This document shows positions 55,401 to 63,089 of a stretch of 64,000 nt of DNA, piece after piece. The notes under the pieces are model-generated. The model saw only the letters and a program-made list of their open reading frames with translations, searched no databases and was not told the origin of the DNA. Source of the stretch: Oceanobacillus profundus (GTDB taxonomy: Bacteria > Bacillota > Bacilli > Bacillales > Amphibacillaceae); contig NZ_QWEH01000007.1 of NCBI RefSeq assembly GCF_003515705.1, positions 124,001-188,000 on the forward strand. Reading direction: 5' to 3'. The number at the start of each line of letters is the position of its first letter. Position 1 is the first letter of the stretch. The translations under genes and the position numbers were made by a program.

Positions 55401-56923
55401 TGAGTGTAGGAAACGAATTTGTAGAAAACCATTGTCCAATTGAAATACATTTCAATCCTGAAGAACATAAGAAACCAGAACAACCTCCAGTTAATTCAGG
55501 AGAAGAAGATATCTATGAATGTATTCAAATCAATAAAATTTTTGTTCAGTATTATGATACAGACCAAAAGAGGTTGCGAATAAAAACAGTTGATTTAGAT
55601 GATGCGTTTAAGACAAGTTATTCTTTCCGAATGAATGATAATCAAATTAATGCGATGATTGGATGGTATGAATATCTTCAAGGAGCATCTGTCAGTATTC
55701 TTTCTGATAATAATCAGCCACTACATGTAAGTTCTGTCGGAGCATTAATAAGAGATAAACAAGGTATCGTTCGAACCATCTGGGCAAATGGAACTCGTAT
55801 AAAAACAAATTTCATTGAAAAAGAAACATTAATGTATGGTCCTAAAAAAGAAGCCAGCAATCTAAGTTGGATTGCATCAAATGGAAGTGTTCTTTTGGAT
55901 CAAGCTCCATATCTATACCGTGAACAGTCAGCCGTTGTCTTTTCATTTGAAAAGGAAGTAACTGAGAACTTGTGTTTATTAGATAATCCTATAGATGATT
56001 TACCTGATAAGCCATCTTTTGACTTGCTGCCACCGGTTATTCAAATTGATCCAATTGTAGATCCATTCTATTATCATAATTTAAATAATGAAACAATCTC
56101 TCTTACAGGAAAGATTACTGATGAGACAGACTTAAATAATTGGATTCTACGAAGTCTTGAAAATAGCTGGGGAGAGACTTTTAATGAAAAGAAATTAGAA
56201 GTAACTCTTAACTTGGATATTCCAATTAACATACCACCAATTGTAGAAGAGGTTGAAGAAAACAATAAGGTAGATATTGTTTTTGTTATGGATACGTCTG
56301 GTAGTATGAGTGATGAGTTGGAAAATGTTAAAAGCAATATGAGTCAATTTATTAGTTTACTGAATAACAGAGATTTAGATGTACAAATTGGTTATGTTGG
56401 AAGTCGTTTCAATGAAAGCCAGTTGCGTAGAGACATGACTCCATCATCAGAATTTAACTTTAATGATTTAGCTTTAAACTCTGGTGCCTGGGAAACATTA
56501 AATTGGAGGCAAATAACAGATACAACATATGGTGCTGCCTCATTTTATGGTCAGCTTCGACCAGATGCAAAAAAACACATTGTACTAGTTACTGATACTT
56601 ACATCAATACTGATCTAACAAATGATATTATTGATGATTTAAAAATGAGACAAATAACAGTTAGCGTCATTTGGAGGGTAGGAATTGAGGATGAACCTGA
56701 CTATGCTCTAATTACTGACAGTACGAACGGATTATCAGCAGATATAAACAATCCCAATTTCTATGAAGAAATGGAAGGTCTGGCACAGAAAATCATTGAT
56801 TCAACTTCTCATATACCAGATAGCTCCCAGGTCATCATGATAGAAGCTGTTGATGAAGCGGGTAATAAGACAACTGAGAGCATTGTAGTTAACTTTACCG
56901 ATTATAATAACCCTAATAATTAG
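52460..56923 (+). CDS. Giant fibre protein with discoidin-like domain, Cys-containing modules and inserted vWA domain (paralogue 2)
   Basis: 1488 residues; ATG 52460 is preferred over 52457 for spacing to AGAGGG. Residues 1-140 are helical; a discoidin-like domain lies at about 225-400 (GTIIDGNPNTWFEYE, LQIVLEKEEIINQVNLNMY). A Pro-rich linker (near 660-690) leads to Ig-like and repeated modules with conserved Cys (CYERSLSISGTV; CYELLSVIIHYF; YECIQINKIFVQYY). A von Willebrand A domain follows at about 1272-1455: VDIVFVMDTSGSMSDE with MIDAS D1278, S1280, S1282, and HIVLVTDTY. It is set inside an Ig-like module whose last strands (IMIEAVDEAGNKTTESIVV) come after it. vWA domains bind partners through a metal ion, so adhesion is likely. 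Confidence 0.72.
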   Translation: MSTKNNDSRLLYLQARYHFEKAMKKFESGQIKNEPQLIQTVFQSFQSFFTEMGKPHMIPRYAEEEGPPWSEDYNNMMDEIKEDLILLFEEIDILGRSLYSHFNHNVMQEDIVEMEYQGVLDKLKDLEMYAGYSHEGVIRFGRDDFFNGFKIDYDRITGVPLELTSTGVSLPLSSEVKNVAESAKITIVPGNQKHDDYIIGSDSNGFPGNNNEVSMVSDDLLTGTTGYQFIGKDDNHGNYGTIIDGNPNTWFEYEKVNLRDHEKRKITKNLGWDYVVHGNKTLRFAEDPDNGVLRLHLQIVLEKEEIINQVNLNMYTPPNYGARPAIVKNILVSNETNAPVSILSGSKQDTDYSFRFDPMKAKVISVLLEQEHKYFTDLGHIFYEQKMNVDRSTDYVFETLSHKVKAEYAPRVDGPKVNLESLGVQVDVNETNIQAIYPFKQAEEIGYSIEDVTNDLLQQVDETTIESGVERFEGWRYCIGIRDIEILSCEYQDRGELVTKPYYFDKPVERIAISAQETIGNLLAKNSMMKYNWVKYFISIDDGKEWNPITPLEHEMIPEDPPKLYTIQHVSSEDEIIEEQYGYLETTQPIYSMRLKVVIERPEDEEFGVAMFQANENSNEIPNRYASSSLQQFSLQVQTYSVDEDNEASTFTVDHRDSGYESLPPVLPPDVIPTPPSEDVDEDDSGIPPGGGYDPSAPNDPVMINLNNNPEIFCYERSLSISGTVTSSLPITRLELRINNEYIDLSTVERYNLQLLNYSSTDENCIACQKQASDGVSMQNLQAFNSSDTQRVFNWNIPYKTLVELGLDIGDTAAIQIIAEDEESIDTETLHLLVEECPEPAECYELLSVIIHYFNEDVNEIRELELAKELLPYEHDNGEGVNITVGWDNELHAPVVMITDGYHEGENAFILHAVGIRYMDYDYEEQVIWSQNIARKSAGVINEDLMLGAPDSKDTSWLQEVSQGNYEFTPSLNRINDYVIMSVGNEFVENHCPIEIHFNPEEHKKPEQPPVNSGEEDIYECIQINKIFVQYYDTDQKRLRIKTVDLDDAFKTSYSFRMNDNQINAMIGWYEYLQGASVSILSDNNQPLHVSSVGALIRDKQGIVRTIWANGTRIKTNFIEKETLMYGPKKEASNLSWIASNGSVLLDQAPYLYREQSAVVFSFEKEVTENLCLLDNPIDDLPDKPSFDLLPPVIQIDPIVDPFYYHNLNNETISLTGKITDETDLNNWILRSLENSWGETFNEKKLEVTLNLDIPINIPPIVEEVEENNKVDIVFVMDTSGSMSDELENVKSNMSQFISLLNNRDLDVQIGYVGSRFNESQLRRDMTPSSEFNFNDLALNSGAWETLNWRQITDTTYGAASFYGQLRPDAKKHIVLVTDTYINTDLTNDIIDDLKMRQITVSVIWRVGIEDEPDYALITDSTNGLSADINNPNFYEEMEGLAQKIIDSTSHIPDSSQVIMIEAVDEAGNKTTESIVVNFTDYNNPNN

Positions 56924-56938
56924 AGAAGAGGATTAGCA

Positions 56939-59071
56939 ATGAGTATAGGTAGAATACAATTAAATCGAACAATAGAGAAAATTATAAAGCACTACTTGAA
57001 TCATGGGCGCTATCCTTCTTTTCAAACAATCACATCACACTTAAGTTCGTGGCTCCGTAAGCATCATCCAGGAGCCCCTACTTTTAAGCCGAATAAGGCC
57101 AGAAAAAAGGAAGCGTCTAATCATAAATCATATAATCAAAACATTAAAGAAATCCATACAGACTTATCTGATGCTTATCAAGCAACAATTGGACACACGA
57201 AGCAGGTTATGGATAACTTCGATTATATTGAGACAGAACGTAAGAAGCTTAAGCATGATCTCCTATTATTAGAAAAGGATATCGATAAGTTGCTTATGCT
57301 TGAGACAAACGTTGACTATCGTTACTTTGAGGGTGAAATAATTGGATTTGAAAATGCAAGCTATGTGAATCAAGAATTGAGTAGCATTTCATTGGACTTA
57401 GAAAATCAAAAAGTAACTTTAAAAGATACAAATCATCTATCAAGTAAAATCAAAATCAATCCAAGTCTTGCGAGCTTCAAGACATTAATGCCAGCAAGTC
57501 GAACCGCTGCGCTAGAGAGCCTATCAAGAGCCTTTGACGATAAAAGCAATACTGCTTGGTGGGAGGTTGTGAAAACTAAAACACCTGGATCAACTGAAGA
57601 TGAATCAAGCAGCGGAATGCGAGCAGAATTAACTGTTCTCTTTGAAGAGGTAACTGTCGTAAATGAAATACGATATCTTCCACATCATGGAAAGACCGTC
57701 TCTACCAAAATAGAATTCACAGCTGATGGAAGGTCATTCCACCCGCTCCCAGGAAACCATAACTTTAGAGATGTAACAGACTTAGAGGTCTGGGAATTTG
57801 ATCCAATAACCACAATTGGCTTTAAATTTATTTATGAGAAAAAAGAACATGATGACCGTTCTGCAGGACAATATCAATTTTACTTTGGAGCAAAAGATAT
57901 TTCCTTCTTTCAAAAAAAATATGAATCAGAAGGCATATTGTATACAGAACCAATTGCTTTTAATATGCCCGTGCGTGTATTGAGTATGGAAGCGAATCAT
58001 AGTCTTCCATCAGGAACAGCTGTCGATTATGAAGTAGCTGTCTATCGAAATGATAAAGTTGTTAATGAATTAAATTGGCATCCAATTAGCTCATTAGATG
58101 ATGCAAATCCTAGATACAGTCAATACATCGAGTTTAATACAAAGTATTATCGAACCGCTCATATGCAAAAAGCAGAAGCAACCGGTGAAATTATAAACGG
58201 TATGAGGTTATTCCGCTTAATAAAGGATAATGGAGAACCTATTATTTCAGAGATATGGGATAGTGTTGAATTAGGAACTGAAAAAGAAACATTTGATAAC
58301 ATCAAAAATGCAAAGCTGTTTCGTGGAATTAATCAATGGAAAAGAGAAAGAATCTATACACCATTCAGTGGGGAAGTACCATTAAACCATGTATGGAATG
58401 ACATATACAATAAGCGACCAGAAAACATTAAAATTGATTACCTACCTATTAGTAATACATTAGATTTAACAGGATCCGAAGGTGGGAAGCGAGATAACTT
58501 TTTCCGATTCACAACCTGTGTCTATGTAGATGAAGAGAAAGTTCAACCGCTTAGTCTCTCACTCATTAAAACACTTTCTAATGGAATACGAAATCGATTA
58601 GGGACCTATGCTGTCTATATTAATCAGCAACGTCAGAAAACAACACACGATGAAGTAACAATGACTTTAAATCCAGGTTGGAATGAAATTATGATTCTTT
58701 ATCACTGGGGAAATATGCAGGAGAGGAAAGACTTGCCTGCAGACATACTTCCAGATGAAACCTATCTAGGAAAATTTAATTTCTTAGATCAAACTAAAAT
58801 TCGTGCTGATATACAACCAATGACATTCATTGAGAAGGACAGACTTTTTTATAATGTGTCTCCTAATAACCGGAGTTATTTCACAATACATGAAAGACAA
58901 GTAGTTTTAAATTACCTGCCAAGCAATTGTTTATTCCAATTTAGATATGAAGCAGACATCTCTGAGGAACTAGCCATGCAAGAATTAATCTTACGAGCTA
59001 CTTTAAAAAGAAGCAATGGCAATTCCAATGCTACACCATCTATTAATCAATTAAAATTAAGAATCCGATGA
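56939..59071 (+). CDS. Virion fibre protein: coiled coil plus discoidin-like domain (paralogue 3)
   Basis: 710 residues from ATG 56939. The N-terminal 130 residues are basic and helical (IEKIIKHYLNHGRYPSFQT, ETERKKLKHDLLLLEKDIDK). A discoidin-like domain lies at about 185-320 (LSRAFDDKSNTAWWEVVKT, AELTVLFEEVTVVNEIRYL, KFIYEKKEHDDR). Later beta modules include FRFTTCVYVDEEKVQ and a LNPGWNEIMILYHWG stretch. The gene overlaps nothing but is only ten bases from the next start, indicating an operon with the Ig-like protein and paralogue 4. Likely a fibre subunit that assembles with its neighbours. Confidence 0.65.
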   Translation: MSIGRIQLNRTIEKIIKHYLNHGRYPSFQTITSHLSSWLRKHHPGAPTFKPNKARKKEASNHKSYNQNIKEIHTDLSDAYQATIGHTKQVMDNFDYIETERKKLKHDLLLLEKDIDKLLMLETNVDYRYFEGEIIGFENASYVNQELSSISLDLENQKVTLKDTNHLSSKIKINPSLASFKTLMPASRTAALESLSRAFDDKSNTAWWEVVKTKTPGSTEDESSSGMRAELTVLFEEVTVVNEIRYLPHHGKTVSTKIEFTADGRSFHPLPGNHNFRDVTDLEVWEFDPITTIGFKFIYEKKEHDDRSAGQYQFYFGAKDISFFQKKYESEGILYTEPIAFNMPVRVLSMEANHSLPSGTAVDYEVAVYRNDKVVNELNWHPISSLDDANPRYSQYIEFNTKYYRTAHMQKAEATGEIINGMRLFRLIKDNGEPIISEIWDSVELGTEKETFDNIKNAKLFRGINQWKRERIYTPFSGEVPLNHVWNDIYNKRPENIKIDYLPISNTLDLTGSEGGKRDNFFRFTTCVYVDEEKVQPLSLSLIKTLSNGIRNRLGTYAVYINQQRQKTTHDEVTMTLNPGWNEIMILYHWGNMQERKDLPADILPDETYLGKFNFLDQTKIRADIQPMTFIEKDRLFYNVSPNNRSYFTIHERQVVLNYLPSNCLFQFRYEADISEELAMQELILRATLKRSNGNSNATPSINQLKLRIR

Positions 59072-59081
59072 GGTGAAACAG

Positions 59082-60005
59082 ATGCAGCAAGTCACTATAC
59101 AAAGTAACAATACTATTATAATCGGCAAAGACACAAAGCTTACTGCTCAAGAAATGATATCGAAAGAAGTAAAGAGTTTTAAGTGGAGCTTTGACAATAT
59201 AGCTCTGATTGAAAAAGAAAGTAATAAATCTTCCTTAACCATTGAACCACTATTGTCAGGTAGCTATTCTATTCAATATCAGGCAATCGTAGAAATAGAT
59301 AGTAACCAAATTAATTATGAAGGAAAACTAACGATAGAAGTAAATAAAGAAATAGCAATAAAAACCAATATTGAACAACCTAAAGAGATAATTGAAGAAG
59401 AGGGCAAGGATGTCAATCCTTATCATGCCCTCTTAACAGAACATATTCCAACGACTGAAGGACAGCTTCCTCATGTTATAAAAAGAAATGCTCGTTATCG
59501 GGGACCAAGAGAATCTGATAAGGTATTGAATCGTAACTATGAACAAGCTTTTGACTTGCGAAAACACACAAAAATAATTGAAAATCAAACAGATTTGTTA
59601 AATAAGTCTTTGGATATTTGGTTTCTTGGTGAATTGGGAGATAAAACCATTAATCGTGCAATAAAAGCAGAGAATGTATATCAGGCATCTTCTCAGCAGT
59701 CAAGATACGGACTTAACAGTTCAGAGCTTGTAAGCGGATATAGGGATATTGTGGTAAAATTAAATAATGAGCTTGTTGACACTTCACATTATTCTATTGA
59801 AGGAAATGATTTAATTATTGATATAAATGCTGCAGGAATTACAGAAGAGACAGCTGTTCTTCATATTAGCTATGATGTAATTATTACAATCAAAGAAGAA
59901 GAAATTCAAGGACTTCATGCTTTGATGAGTAGATTTTCAAATATTGATGAGCGGATTTCTGAAATGAAAAGGAGGTATATGACATATGAAAATGCCTATC
60001 AGTAA
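59082..60005 (+). CDS. Ig-like fibre accessory protein with ARYRGP motif
   Basis: 307 residues from ATG 59082, five bases after AGGTGA; GTG 59073 is in frame but would sit in the site. Residues 1-90 form an Ig-like (PKD/Big-type) domain (VKSFKWSFDNIALIEKES, SGSYSIQYQAIVEI). A helical middle carries RNARYRGPRESDKVLNRNYE, matched by GKARFRGPTSS at the start of the next protein. A beta part follows (VKLNNELVDTSHYSIEG) and a C-terminal helix ends the protein. The 3' end overlaps the next gene by 20 bases. Probably a connector between fibre parts. Confidence 0.6.
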   Translation: MQQVTIQSNNTIIIGKDTKLTAQEMISKEVKSFKWSFDNIALIEKESNKSSLTIEPLLSGSYSIQYQAIVEIDSNQINYEGKLTIEVNKEIAIKTNIEQPKEIIEEEGKDVNPYHALLTEHIPTTEGQLPHVIKRNARYRGPRESDKVLNRNYEQAFDLRKHTKIIENQTDLLNKSLDIWFLGELGDKTINRAIKAENVYQASSQQSRYGLNSSELVSGYRDIVVKLNNELVDTSHYSIEGNDLIIDINAAGITEETAVLHISYDVIITIKEEEIQGLHALMSRFSNIDERISEMKRRYMTYENAYQ

Positions 60006-61224
60006 GCCTGGCAAAGCACGATTTAGAGGGCCAACATCATCTAATGACTACAATGTAACAGAAGACGACTTATATCTTGATTTATTGAATCTGTTTCAAG
60101 AAAGTAATAATAATAAAAATAAACTAAGAGAAGCATTTCAAGCTATTCTTGCAGAAAATATTGCTTTACAGAACTACGCTGAAAAGCTTGAGAGTGAATT
60201 GAATGAGCTAGAGGTAAAGCTAAATGTTATTGATAAAAGAAATGAGTTTTACAATGGTCGCTTCTTTAAAACAGGTTTTGTATCCGATATGCGCACTGAG
60301 TATTTGCTAGCAGATCAGAATGAAAATGATACAGGCTTGCGAGGGGAAATCGATATTCATCATCGTTTTGCTACGCTGCCATTGATTAGTCAAACACCTA
60401 AAACACATGTATTAGATAAAAACAATAACATCATTGTGCCCGATTCATTAGAAGTTGAAGTTACAAGTCAAACAAATGGTGACGTAGAGGAAAACAATAT
60501 TATGAATGCCTTTAATGGTGATAAGCACTCATACTGGAGAAGAGAGGTGTCTTATGATCCTTTATCTGCTCCACAGAAAGAATCTGTCACTATAGAAGTA
60601 AACATTCCCTCTAATTTAGTGAATAATTTAAATATCAACACCATCAACATCAACCCTCATCCAGAGAGAGGAGTTGAAATAACAAATGTAGAAATGCATT
60701 ACAATAACGCTTGGGCTACAATTGACGGATTCAGACAGGATGAACTATCAGATACTCGTCAATTATCTCCAAAACGAAAGTGGTATTTTGCAAGTAGGCC
60801 GGTTCAAAGGATCAGGATTACATTGACACAGCACTATCCTTTACAAGTTGGAGAAAAAAAGGTATTTGTAATAGGTGCACAAGATATTGGTATTCATCTA
60901 AGTTCATTCGATACAAATGGTGGTTTTGTTTTAGTCCCAGTCAATATGGCAGATGTAGGTATGTACTCTATCGATAGTGTAGAGCCAATCTTCTTAAATG
61001 AAAGAGCATTGAGTTATTCTAAAGTTTTAGATGATCTTGAAGGGAATATTTACGACTTCAGCATTCTTAAAGAACAAAATGGATATCTGCAAGCAATAGG
61101 AGAAAGTGAATGGACGAATCAAATCAGTAAGCAGCTATGGGTTAAAATACACTTATATCCAGACCCAAATAATGGAGTCAATCCATGTCTACACGCTTTG
61201 CGATTACATTATTCTAAAGTATAA
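59986..61224 (+). CDS. Virion fibre protein: coiled coil plus discoidin-like domain (paralogue 4)
   Basis: 412 residues; ATG 59986 lies about ten bases after AAAGGAGG and overlaps the previous gene. N-terminal GKARFRGPTSS motif, then a coiled coil (about 35-80, NYAEKLESELNELEVKLNVI). A discoidin-like domain occupies about 155-320 (IMNAFNGDKHSYWRREV, VTIEVNIPSNLVNNLNIN, RIRITLTQHYPL, VFVIGAQDIGIH). The end is a beta module that terminates at ALRLHYSKV, similar to the INQLKLRIR end of paralogue 3. The smallest of the four paralogues, and the last virion gene before the holin. Confidence 0.65.
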   Translation: MKMPISKPGKARFRGPTSSNDYNVTEDDLYLDLLNLFQESNNNKNKLREAFQAILAENIALQNYAEKLESELNELEVKLNVIDKRNEFYNGRFFKTGFVSDMRTEYLLADQNENDTGLRGEIDIHHRFATLPLISQTPKTHVLDKNNNIIVPDSLEVEVTSQTNGDVEENNIMNAFNGDKHSYWRREVSYDPLSAPQKESVTIEVNIPSNLVNNLNINTININPHPERGVEITNVEMHYNNAWATIDGFRQDELSDTRQLSPKRKWYFASRPVQRIRITLTQHYPLQVGEKKVFVIGAQDIGIHLSSFDTNGGFVLVPVNMADVGMYSIDSVEPIFLNERALSYSKVLDDLEGNIYDFSILKEQNGYLQAIGESEWTNQISKQLWVKIHLYPDPNNGVNPCLHALRLHYSKV

Positions 61225-61254
61225 GTACGAAGTTTATTAGAGAGGAGGATAATT

Positions 61255-61752
61255 ATGTTACGTTTTTCATTTGAGCGTATCTTTTCTGTCAGCAATCTGA
61301 CACCAGAAGCCGGAGCACTTACATCTTTAGGATTGATATTTGGTCCCTTTATTAATTACTTCTACGGAGATGGGAGGGGACACTTCATCACAGCTTTATC
61401 TATGATTATTTTAATGGATTGGATAACAGGTGTCATTGCTTCTAGAAAAGATGGCACGTATACATCAGAATACGGCATTGAAGGCATATTTAGAACCATG
61501 GTTATTCTGATGTTGCCAGCATTAGCGAATTTCCTTGATAAAATGTTAGGTACACCAGGATTCCTGTTCTACGGTATAACATTTGGTCTATCATACCATA
61601 TCTTACAGAGTTTTATTGCAAATTCCGTAAGAGCAAAGTGGGATAAATGGATTCCAAATAGTGTGATTGAAAAAGCAGCTTCTGAAATTAAAGCAAAAAC
61701 AATTAGAGCTGAAAAAAGAAAGTCAGTTATTGAGCAATCTGAAGGTAAATAG
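61255..61752 (+). CDS. Holin of the phage_holin_4 (toxin secretion/phage lysis) type
   Basis: 165 residues; ATG 61255 follows GAGAGGAGG. Three hydrophobic helices are visible (about 20-36 SLGLIFGPFINYFYG, 45-62 ALSMIILMDWITGVIAS, and 80-117 covering MVILMLPALANFLDK and FLFYGITFGLSYHILQSF). The pattern MDWITGVIASRKDGTYTSEYG followed by a membrane helix is typical of this holin family. The C-terminal 45 residues are basic and helical. It forms membrane pores that time lysis. No separate endolysin gene is adjacent; the lytic domains in view are those of the hub protein at 13505. Confidence 0.85.
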   Translation: MLRFSFERIFSVSNLTPEAGALTSLGLIFGPFINYFYGDGRGHFITALSMIILMDWITGVIASRKDGTYTSEYGIEGIFRTMVILMLPALANFLDKMLGTPGFLFYGITFGLSYHILQSFIANSVRAKWDKWIPNSVIEKAASEIKAKTIRAEKRKSVIEQSEGK

Positions 61753-61778
61753 CTCAATTCGTAGAAATAACAAGCATT

Positions 61779-61792
61779 TGAAATGCATTACA
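61779..61792 (+). promoter_or_regulatory. Palindromic operator-like site, upstream copy
   Basis: TGAAATGCATTACA differs from TGTAATGCATTACA at one position. It lies 68 bases, about six and a half helical turns, upstream of a second copy at 61847 in the same intergenic region. It also forms part of a small inverted repeat GCATTTGAAATGC (61774-61786). No strong terminator is visible between the holin and the next gene. Confidence 0.6.
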
Positions 61793-61811
61793 AAATATTT
61801 GCAAATAAATC

Positions 61812-61860
61812 TTGCTATAGGTGTTTGTATCTGTTAATATAGGAAATGTAATACATTACA
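61812..61860 (+). promoter_or_regulatory. Promoter with palindromic operator ahead of the Rad52-like gene
   Basis: TTGCTA (61812-61817), a 17-base spacer, and TAATAT (61835-61840) with an extended TG form a good sigma-A promoter. TGTAATACATTACA (61847-61860), one centre base off the perfect palindrome, covers the expected start site. With the copy at 61779 this gives a two-site regulatory region for the recombination module. Confidence 0.75.
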
Positions 61861-61889
61861 TTTCGAATAAAACAGGAGTGAATGATGAT

Positions 61890-63077
61890 ATGAATAATGT
61901 AGCAGACCGTTTTTTACCACAAACGTTAGAAGATATTACAACAGTTAAAAAAAGATTAAAAGAATGTAAAGAAGAATGGCTAGAAACGAAGCCAGGAAGA
62001 GGACAAAAATATATAGGTCATAACACAGCAAGACAGATTCTTGATAATGCAGTAAAAGATATTACATATTGGGATTTTGGCATTATCAAGCAATGGAAAG
62101 AAGAAGTAAATGCTTATAACAAAAACCAGAACCAATGGTATTTTGATGGATATGTATATCATGTTCAAGGTTATATGTACATTCCTGGAATAGGAAGAAG
62201 AGAGCAGTTCGGTTCTAAAGTCGCTATAGGTGGAAAAGATAACCAAGACTCTGCATATAAGGCAGCTACATCTAATTGTTTCACAAAGTGTGCTTCCATG
62301 TTCGGAGTAGGAGAAGATATTTACTCTAAGATTAAAGTTCAAGATGAACAAGAAGTTCAACAAGCGGCTTATCAACAGCAGCAACAATGGGGTCAACAAG
62401 CACAGCAACAACAAAACTACAACCAACAGCAAAATTATCAACAGAATTATCAACAACAACCACAACAGTGGAATCAGCAGACCCAACAGCAAATGCAACA
62501 GCAACCAATGCAAGAGACACAACAAGTACAACAGCAGCAGGGGTTTAATCAAAATCAGCAATGGGGTGCAAACCCAAATTTTCATAATGGCCAACAGCAA
62601 TATAATCAGCAACAAGAATCACCTGCTGTTGGCCCAATAAATCAGAATGATTTATTAGCAGTTGACAGATCGGTTTACAACAATCAGGTGGAAGTCCCTT
62701 TTGAGAATGTGCAACAGCAGCAGTATCAAGCTGAAGCGAAACCAGAAGCGGAACAAAGTCAGTATCAAGCAATCGAGCAACAGCCAGCAAAAGAAGTATC
62801 TTACGGAGCACCTGTAGATGTTGAGAAGACTGAAAAAACAGAAAACAAACCAAGCGGAGAAGCTCCAACAACTGGAACTAATCCATGGCAAGAGCAAGGT
62901 GTTATTGTAGAGTTGCAAAAATATGCACAGCATAAAGCTCGTTTAAATGCGGAGGATGACGAAAAGATGATTCCTTATTTGAGGGATTACTTTAAAGATG
63001 AGAGTGCAACATTCTCCACTATTACGCCAGAGAATTTACCTGCATTCAATGTTTACTTAGAGAATATTTCGGTTTAA
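61890..63077 (+). CDS. Rad52/Sak-like single-strand annealing protein with Q-rich linker
   Basis: About 395 residues from ATG 61890, 11 bases after AGGAG; upstream in-frame TTG 61821 lies in the promoter and is rejected. Residues 1-145 carry the Rad52/Sak pattern: YIGHNTARQILDNAVKD, WDFGIIKQW, VQGYMYIPGIGRREQFG, SAYKAATSNCFTKCASMFGV and GEDIY. Such proteins anneal complementary single strands during phage recombination and replication. Residues about 155-270 are a Q/N-rich low-complexity linker, and the C-terminal 60 residues are a compact helical domain that could bind a partner such as a single-strand binding protein (inference). First gene after an operator-bearing promoter, separate from the virion block. 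Confidence 0.7.
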   Translation: MNNVADRFLPQTLEDITTVKKRLKECKEEWLETKPGRGQKYIGHNTARQILDNAVKDITYWDFGIIKQWKEEVNAYNKNQNQWYFDGYVYHVQGYMYIPGIGRREQFGSKVAIGGKDNQDSAYKAATSNCFTKCASMFGVGEDIYSKIKVQDEQEVQQAAYQQQQQWGQQAQQQQNYNQQQNYQQNYQQQPQQWNQQTQQQMQQQPMQETQQVQQQQGFNQNQQWGANPNFHNGQQQYNQQQESPAVGPINQNDLLAVDRSVYNNQVEVPFENVQQQQYQAEAKPEAEQSQYQAIEQQPAKEVSYGAPVDVEKTEKTENKPSGEAPTTGTNPWQEQGVIVELQKYAQHKARLNAEDDEKMIPYLRDYFKDESATFSTITPENLPAFNVYLENISV

Positions 63078-63089
63078 GAAGGTGAAATG

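Noticed and set aside
61980..62615. Antisense open frame opposite the Rad52-like gene
   Set aside because: The Leu-rich product is the reverse reading of CAA/CAG codons of the Q-rich linker.
62350..62620. CAA/CAG-rich stretch as a DNA tandem repeat
   Set aside because: The repeat unit varies in codon and spacing; it is protein-level low complexity rather than a minisatellite.
62344..62640. Plus-strand open frame rich in Asn and Ser overlapping the Q-rich linker
   Set aside because: It is the shifted frame of the same low-complexity region, with no start signal.
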